Origin: UMGS1590 sp036303105
GTDB lineage: Bacteria; Bacillota; Peptococcia; Peptococcales; Peptococcaceae
Direction: 5' to 3'
Assembly: GCA_036303105.1 (NCBI GenBank)
Contig: JAXJBF010000137.1
Location: forward strand, 1-64,000
Length of the DNA: 64,000 bases
In this document: positions 59,249 to 64,000 of the stretch, piece after piece
Layout of the letters: each line of letters begins with the position of its first letter
Numbering within the stretch: position 1 is the first letter of the stretch
Position numbers and translations under genes: made by a program
The notes under the pieces: generated by a model
The model's input: only the letters and a program-made list of their open reading frames with translations
What the model was told of the DNA's origin: nothing
Databases searched by the model: none

Positions 59249-60341
59249 TGATATCACCTTTACAATCATCTTCATCACAGAAAATATAATTATAGTCAAT
59301 ACCTTGTTCGTCTGCTTGAGATTGGTCTTTGATATCAATTTTCCAATTGGTTAGCTTTGCTGCAAGTCGAGCATTTTGACCTTCTTTACCAATTGCAAGT
59401 GATAATTGGTTATCCGGAACAACCACAATAGCTTTTTTATTTTCTTCGTCAATAATAACATCAATAACTAAGGAAGGACTTAACGCCTCAGCAATATAAA
59501 TATCTGGTGACTCATCCCAATTAATAATGTCTATTTTCTCTCCGCATAATTCATCTACAATTGATTTTACACGAACACCATTAGGCCCAACGCAAGCACC
59601 AACAGCATCAATATCATCGTTGAGTGACTGAACAGCTATTTTCGATCTCATTCCAGCTTCGCGAGCTACAGATTTAATAACAACATATCCATCTTTTATC
59701 TCAGGCACTTCCAGTTCGAACAAACGTACAAGCAATTTAGGATTAGTTCTAGATATGATAATTTGAGGACCTTTTTGCGCTTTTTTTACTTCAAGTATAC
59801 AAGCTTTAATGCGTTTATTGACATAATATTCTTCATTCGGTATTTGTTCCGATGGCGTTAAGACCGCTTCGGCCTTGTTAAGCTTAATATAACAAGAACC
59901 AGCTTCGATACGATCAATTACTCCACTTATGACCTCTGACTCTTTATTCGTAAATTCATCATAGATAATTCCACGCTCTGCTTCTCGAATGCGTTGAACA
60001 ACAACTTGTTTAGCTGTTTGAGCAGCAATGCGACCAAAATTTTTAGGAAATTCAGGAACATCAACTAAATCTCCGAGTTCAACATCTCGCTTTAATGCTT
60101 TAGCTTCATCCAAAGAAATTTCCGTCTGCGGAGAATGAACATCATCTACAACCTCTTTTGTTGCAAATACTTCAATTTCACCATTTTCTTGGTCCATTTT
60201 AACGGTTACATTCATCAATGATCCATAATTTTTTTTGTATGCCGAGATCAATGCAGCTTCGATAGCTTCCATAATAATTGATGCATCGATCCCTTTTTCT
60301 TTTTCTAGTTGCTTTAATGCTAAAACAAACTCTTTATTCAT
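59241..60341 (-). CDS. nusA: Transcription termination/antitermination factor NusA
   Basis: A 366-residue NusA of the Gram-positive length, without the acidic C-terminal repeats of E. coli. An N-terminal polymerase-binding domain (1-130), an S1 domain (SGVIDRIEAGSCYIKL), and two KH domains (GACVGPNGVRVKSIVDEL and IGKEGQNARLAAKLTNW) are visible. It controls pausing, intrinsic termination and antitermination. It follows rimP by 12 nt. Confidence 0.97.
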   Translation of the reverse strand: MNKEFVLALKQLEKEKGIDASIIMEAIEAALISAYKKNYGSLMNVTVKMDQENGEIEVFATKEVVDDVHSPQTEISLDEAKALKRDVELGDLVDVPEFPKNFGRIAAQTAKQVVVQRIREAERGIIYDEFTNKESEVISGVIDRIEAGSCYIKLNKAEAVLTPSEQIPNEEYYVNKRIKACILEVKKAQKGPQIIISRTNPKLLVRLFELEVPEIKDGYVVIKSVAREAGMRSKIAVQSLNDDIDAVGACVGPNGVRVKSIVDELCGEKIDIINWDESPDIYIAEALSPSLVIDVIIDEENKKAIVVVPDNQLSLAIGKEGQNARLAAKLTNWKIDIKDQSQADEQGIDYNYIFCDEDDCKGDINA

Positions 60342-60353
60342 TTTACACCTCAG

Positions 60354-60824
60354 TTAAAAGTCACAATACAACTGTGCCTTTGAAATATCTTTATAGTCAA
60401 GATCGATAATAACTCCATTATCCTCAATTTTGATACCTGTGTTATCTGCATATTTAAGAATAGAAACAAACTCTTTCTTTTTACTTACGCTTTTATATAA
60501 TCCTAAACGAATCTTTTCTCCAATATAACGTTGAAAATGTTCAGGAACATATAAGGTTCTTTCTATCCCTGGAGAAGATACTTCGAGAATATATGCATCA
60601 TCAATAGGAAATTTAGCATCTTGATCGAAAGCATCACTACATGCTCTGCTCACAGTTTCGCAGGCATCAATATCCATTGTCTGCGTACCATCTAAAGGCT
60701 CGATAAATAATCTCAAATATGTATCTTTATGGCTCTTCTGGAATTCTACATGATAAAAACTATATCCTAAATTCTCAATCAAATGACGGTACTTCTCTAA
60801 AATATATTTTTCTACACTGTTCAT
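60354..60824 (-). CDS. rimP: Ribosome maturation factor RimP
   Basis: A 156-residue RimP with EFQKSHKDTYLRLFIEPLDG, the CETVSRACSDAFDQD helix and LEVSSPGIERTLY, the strongest family signature. It helps 30S maturation. It is the first gene of the nusA-infB operon and has a promoter 60 nt upstream. Confidence 0.96.
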   Translation of the reverse strand: MNSVEKYILEKYRHLIENLGYSFYHVEFQKSHKDTYLRLFIEPLDGTQTMDIDACETVSRACSDAFDQDAKFPIDDAYILEVSSPGIERTLYVPEHFQRYIGEKIRLGLYKSVSKKKEFVSILKYADNTGIKIEDNGVIIDLDYKDISKAQLYCDF

Positions 60825-60850
60825 ATCTTCACCACCTTATAAATAAACAC

Positions 60851-60876
60851 GAAAGAGTGGGATTTCCCACTCTTTC
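60851..60876 (-). terminator. Hairpin between acpP and rimP
   Basis: Perfect 11-bp arms GAAAGAGTGGG and CCCACTCTTTC with a 4-nt loop. It would end acpP transcription, but also lies just inside the predicted rimP leader (start near 60881). The following T-run is weak, so it may act as an early leader hairpin instead. Confidence 0.5.
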
Positions 60877-60887
60877 TAACAAGATAT

Positions 60888-60916
60888 ATCATACCATAAA
60901 AGTTGCCTGATTACAA
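60888..60916 (-). promoter_or_regulatory. Promoter of the rimP-nusA-infB operon
   Basis: On the minus strand TTGTAA (60916-60911), 17-bp spacer, TATGAT (60893-60888). Confidence 0.55.
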
Positions 60917-60917
60917 A

Positions 60918-61151
60918 TCATCTTAGCTGATCCTCGATATATTTCGCTAAGTCACCGACGGTTTTAAATGTCTCTACGGCTTCATCTGGAAGAATGATAC
61001 CAAATTGACTTTCTAACGCCATAATAACTTCGACAACATCTAATGAGTCGGCTTCAACATCATAAAATGTTGTTGAATTAGAGATATCTTCAGGCTTCAT
61101 TTCCATCTGGGCCGCAACAATTTTTTTTACGTCATCTAGTACCATATTCAT
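60918..61151 (-). CDS. acpP: Acyl carrier protein of fatty acid synthesis
   Basis: A 77-residue acidic protein with the phosphopantetheine Ser in EADSLDVVEVIMALE and the ACP tail DLAKYIEDQLR. It overlaps plsX by 4 nt. This is the housekeeping fatty acid ACP and is distinct in sequence from the DltC-like carrier at 29380-29607. Confidence 0.97.
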   Translation of the reverse strand: MNMVLDDVKKIVAAQMEMKPEDISNSTTFYDVEADSLDVVEVIMALESQFGIILPDEAVETFKTVGDLAKYIEDQLR

Positions 61152-62143
61152 TCCTCCACAATACTTTGCTTTATTTGATTTACTAAGTCGTTATCAACAC
61201 ACTGTACAGCGAGTTTAATGCCATTTGAAAATGCCTCTTTGTCACTATTACCATGGCAAACGATACTGATTCCATTCAGCCCCAAAAGAGGAGAGCCGCC
61301 TATTGCTTTTGAATTATATTTCCCCATAATATTTTTTAGGCCCGGCTTCAAAAGTAATGCTCCCAATTTAAACCTTATTGAAGTATTAATTGTATCAACC
61401 AAGGCTTTAAATAAGCCTTTCGCTGCACCTTCACAGGTTTTCAGCACAATATTACCTGTAAATCCATCACAAACAAGGACATCTACTGGCGACGTCAAGA
61501 TGTTGTTTCCTTCAATATTCCCGTAAAAAGGAATTTTTGGATTATTTTTTAACACCTGATACGCTTCTTGGGTTAGTGGTGTTCCTTTTGTATACTCAGT
61601 GCCATTATTGATTAATGCAACTTGAATATCTTTTTTTTCTTTTTTTAAAGCTTTTGCAAAGTAATATCCCATTAAGGCAAACTGTTCAAGGTTTTTGACA
61701 GTTACTTCTGTGTTTGCACCTGCATCAACAAGAATCTTCGTACCAGTTAATGTGGGCAAGGTAGTCGCAATAGCCGGCCGTTTTATACCTCGCAAACGCC
61801 CTATTTCAAAAAGACCCGTAACCAGTTGAGCACCAGTACTCCCGGCAGAAACAACTGCATCTGCTCTCCCTTCTTTCACCAATCGTGAAGCTACACAGAT
61901 GGATGCCTTTTTTTTCTGGCGATATGCCTGTGCAGGATGTTCATCCATTTCAATTATTTCACTTGTATGAACGATCTCAATCTTCTTTTTTACAGAATCA
62001 TCAATAAATGCGTTTATCTTTTCTTGATCACCAACAAGGATAATCTTTTCGATAGAAGGAATTGTTTTCAAAGCATGGCAAGCGCCTGCCACAATCTCTC
62101 TTGGAGCATTATCGCCTCCCATTGCATCAACAGAAATGATCAT
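61148..62143 (-). CDS. plsX: Phosphate acyltransferase PlsX
   Basis: A 331-residue enzyme with the N-terminus MIISVDAMGGDNAPREIV, SAGSTGAQLVTGLF and VLVCDGFTGNIVLKTCEG. It converts acyl-ACP to acyl-phosphate, the first step of phospholipid synthesis by the PlsX-PlsY route. It starts 3 nt after rpe and overlaps acpP. The fabD, fabG or fabH genes often present between plsX and acpP are absent here. Confidence 0.97.
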   Translation of the reverse strand: MIISVDAMGGDNAPREIVAGACHALKTIPSIEKIILVGDQEKINAFIDDSVKKKIEIVHTSEIIEMDEHPAQAYRQKKKASICVASRLVKEGRADAVVSAGSTGAQLVTGLFEIGRLRGIKRPAIATTLPTLTGTKILVDAGANTEVTVKNLEQFALMGYYFAKALKKEKKDIQVALINNGTEYTKGTPLTQEAYQVLKNNPKIPFYGNIEGNNILTSPVDVLVCDGFTGNIVLKTCEGAAKGLFKALVDTINTSIRFKLGALLLKPGLKNIMGKYNSKAIGGSPLLGLNGISIVCHGNSDKEAFSNGIKLAVQCVDNDLVNQIKQSIVEE

Positions 62144-62146
62144 TTT

Positions 62147-62812
62147 TCAGCACTCCTCATTTATAGCTTTCTTCAAGGCCTCCATTGCATATTTTCGATC
62201 CGGTTTGCCAAAAATAGCACTACCAGCAACAATAACGTTTGCGCCACTCTTTACTACTTTTGAAATGGTTGTTGTATTTATTCCTCCATCAACTTGAATC
62301 AAGAAATTATGCGATCCTTTCTTCCTTAACTCATTTACTTTTTCAATTTTATCTGTGATATCAATGAAACTTTGCCCACCAAAGCCAGGATTAACGCTCA
62401 TTAGCAATACCATATCAATATAATCAAGAAATTCTTCAATACCATCTAAACTGGTATTAGGATTATATGCTATACCAACTTTACAGTTAAATGATTTTAT
62501 TGTTTTTATCATTGTTGCAATATCTTTCTCTGCCTCGACATGAAATGTAATCATATCAGCTCCAGCATTTGCAAACTCCCGAACATATCTGATAGGTTCC
62601 TTTATCATTAAATGCGTGTCAAAAAACAAATTACTATGAGCACGCATTGCTTTAATTACAGGTGGTCCAAAAGTAATATTTGGAACAAACATACCATCCA
62701 TAACATCAAGATGGATCCATTCTGCCCCTGCTTTCTTTATGTCTTGCAGCTCTTCCGCTATTTTCGAAAAATCAGCGGATAAAAATGATGGTGAAAAGAT
62801 AATATTATTCAT
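62147..62812 (-). CDS. rpe: Ribulose-phosphate 3-epimerase
   Basis: A 221-residue TIM-barrel enzyme with SPSFLSADFSKIAEEL, HLDVMDGMFVPNITFGP, MSVNPGFGGQSFI and VDGGINTTTI. The active-site Asp and metal-binding His/Asp are in place. It interconverts ribulose 5-phosphate and xylulose 5-phosphate in the pentose phosphate pathway. It directly follows rsgA, the usual prkC-rsgA-rpe order. Confidence 0.97.
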   Translation of the reverse strand: MNNIIFSPSFLSADFSKIAEELQDIKKAGAEWIHLDVMDGMFVPNITFGPPVIKAMRAHSNLFFDTHLMIKEPIRYVREFANAGADMITFHVEAEKDIATMIKTIKSFNCKVGIAYNPNTSLDGIEEFLDYIDMVLLMSVNPGFGGQSFIDITDKIEKVNELRKKGSHNFLIQVDGGINTTTISKVVKSGANVIVAGSAIFGKPDRKYAMEALKKAINEEC

Positions 62813-62813
62813 T

Positions 62814-63698
62814 TTATTTCCTCAATTTTTCTCTTTCCTCTAATTCTTGATAAAGTTTTACATAATTTGAATAACGTTTAGGTGAAAAAATATTTTCAGT
62901 GATTCTCTTTTTTACTTCACAATCAGGTTCATTGATATGAACACAATTATTAAAGCGACATTGAAGAGCTACCTGATGGTAGTCGCAATACAAATCCTTT
63001 AATTCCCATTTTTTCATTTTCACTGGAAAATCTAAAGCACTAAAACCAGGAGTATCAACAATAAATCCACGCTCAAAAGCAAAGAATTCCGCTGTTCGTG
63101 TTGTATTTTTCCCTCGGTTAAGCTTTTGACTAATATCTTGAACCGTTTGAACCGGCTGTCCCAACAAAAGATTGATCATCGTCGATTTTCCAACACCTGA
63201 ATTTCCTGTTAACACAGTCGTTTTTCCTTGACAAAATTGATGAATATTTTCTAAATCAGAATCTTTGCCTGCAAATATTAAATCAACACCTGACTTTTTA
63301 TAATACTCTTCAACAATATCTCGATCATTAATATCTGCTAAATCCATTTTTGTAAAGCATAGTGTAGGGGGGATTGTGTAATATTGAGCTAATGCAATAA
63401 GTTTATCCAAGAGCAAAAAATCATATGTAGGTTCTTTTATTGCTGCAACAATCAAGATCTGATCAATATTTGCAATGCCAGGACGTGGAATGTAATTCTT
63501 ACGTTTGACAATGGATGTAATATATCCGCGCTTCAAAAGCATATCATTTTGTTCAATATCAAATTGAACAAAATCCCCAGCAACAATATGATCACGTTGC
63601 CAATGTTTCTGCTTTCCACTTAATTTACATTCATACAATATACCATCAGCATCAGTCATATAAAAACCACCATGTTTTTTTAAAACTCTACCGATCAT
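62814..63698 (-). CDS. rsgA: Ribosome small subunit-dependent GTPase RsgA
   Basis: A 294-residue circularly permuted GTPase. An OB-fold domain (1-75) precedes G4 CFTKMDLAD, then the P-loop TGNSGVGKSTMINLL, the G3 DTPGFSAL, and a zinc-binding C-terminus with CRFNNCVHINEPDC. It checks 30S assembly and releases late factors. It follows the PASTA kinase by 8 nt. Confidence 0.97.
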   Translation of the reverse strand: MIGRVLKKHGGFYMTDADGILYECKLSGKQKHWQRDHIVAGDFVQFDIEQNDMLLKRGYITSIVKRKNYIPRPGIANIDQILIVAAIKEPTYDFLLLDKLIALAQYYTIPPTLCFTKMDLADINDRDIVEEYYKKSGVDLIFAGKDSDLENIHQFCQGKTTVLTGNSGVGKSTMINLLLGQPVQTVQDISQKLNRGKNTTRTAEFFAFERGFIVDTPGFSALDFPVKMKKWELKDLYCDYHQVALQCRFNNCVHINEPDCEVKKRITENIFSPKRYSNYVKLYQELEEREKLRK

Positions 63699-63706
63699 AT
63701 TCTCAC

Positions 63707-64000
63707 CTAATCTGCTTTGATTGTTTTTATAACGTTCCGATCAATCATAACGGTAAAAGTTGCTGATCCATGATAATCAAAACGTCGTAAAATTTGATCT
63801 CCAGTTTCTACTGATTCCATAAATACGACTGTACCATCATTCTCATCATCAGTTAATAAAATTTGCATCACTCCGCTACGATCAGCTGTAACCGATATCT
63901 CTGCTGTTTTAGTTTCACTACTCTGACTATCTTTTCCCGAACTAACAACTAAATCAATAGCAGTATACTCATCCACATGGTCATTCGGATTGTAGCCTTG
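63707..64000 (-). CDS. prkC: C-terminal part of a PASTA Ser/Thr kinase (PrkC/PknB-like), cut by window edge
   Basis: The last 97 residues of a protein that continues beyond the window. GYNPNDHVDEYTAIDLVVSSG is the end of a PASTA repeat; the remaining 70 residues form a beta-rich extracytoplasmic tail seen in some PrkC proteins. PASTA repeats bind muropeptides and lipid II. The kinase domain is not in the window, so the call rests on the PASTA end and on the conserved order before rsgA and rpe. The minus-strand frame is open to the window edge, so no start is given. Confidence 0.75.
   Translation of the reverse strand, partial: QGYNPNDHVDEYTAIDLVVSSGKDSQSSETKTAEISVTADRSGVMQILLTDDENDGTVVFMESVETGDQILRRFDYHGSATFTVMIDRNVIKTIKAD

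Noticed and set aside
1..64000. tRNA, rRNA, CRISPR array, prophage or intact insertion sequence
   Set aside because: No cloverleaf, repeat-spacer array, transposase or phage structural gene was recognised on either strand; the only recombinase is of the Xer type. A dedicated covariance search could still find small RNAs.

Overview
The window is a low-G+C bacterial chromosome segment, most likely from a strictly anaerobic Bacillota (Firmicutes). Supporting features are AGGAGG-type ribosome binding sites, TTGACA/TATAAT promoters, a perfect CIRCE element in front of clpB, the rsgA-rpe-plsX-acpP and rimP-nusA-infB-pnp gene orders, a PASTA-kinase fragment, acyl-CoA-dehydratase activase proteins and many ferredoxin-type proteins. 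The set would suit a Negativicutes or Clostridia member, but the class cannot be fixed from the sequence alone. No rRNA, tRNA, CRISPR array or intact insertion sequence was seen.

Layout, left to right. 0-3 kb (+): a CBS-domain protein, a split ThrE/YjjP-YjjB exporter and an 8Fe-type ferredoxin-like protein. 3-10 kb (+): a BceRS-BceAB-like peptide-sensing and detoxification module, followed by a redox cassette of TlpA-like lipoprotein, a 48-residue CXXC membrane protein and a NapH-like polyferredoxin. 10-19.5 kb: an AT-rich accessory catabolic island with a LysR regulator, a DASS anion transporter and two tandem pairs of amidohydrolase-2-like protein plus OYE/FadH-type flavoenzyme, with a convergent metallo-beta-lactamase-fold protein. 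19.6-26.6 kb (+): a methyltransferase, a second two-component system with a MacB/FtsX-type ABC exporter, and an ECF S-component paired with a P-loop kinase.

26.6-36.3 kb (+): the most interesting part, a tight ten-gene operon. It holds a DltA-like adenylating enzyme, a fold-type III PLP decarboxylase, a DltC-like carrier protein, an MBOAT acyltransferase, an SGNH protein, a VTT/TVP38 membrane protein, phosphatidylserine synthase, phosphatidylserine decarboxylase and its own OmpR-type two-component system. Its promoter carries three TTTAGAAT direct repeats. I read it as a Dlt-like envelope-modification pathway in which the amino acid would be decarboxylated before transfer (a chemistry known for BtrJ/BtrK/BtrI in butirosin synthesis), genetically tied to phosphatidylethanolamine synthesis. 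The amino acid and the acceptor are unknown.

36.4-64 kb: mostly housekeeping genes on the minus strand. These are clpB (CIRCE-controlled), a DUF389 protein (+), a Xer-type recombinase overlapping pcrA, an acyl-CoA dehydratase activase pair, a decayed ABC-transporter locus, a CNNM/CorC-type protein, a small ABM-domain protein (+), then (read in minus-strand order) prkC 3' end, rsgA, rpe, plsX, acpP, rimP, nusA, ylxR, an L7Ae-like gene, infB, rbfA, nrnA, truB, ribF, rpsO and pnp. Many start codons differ from the longest open frame; the starts given were chosen on Shine-Dalgarno position, promoter position and family N-termini.
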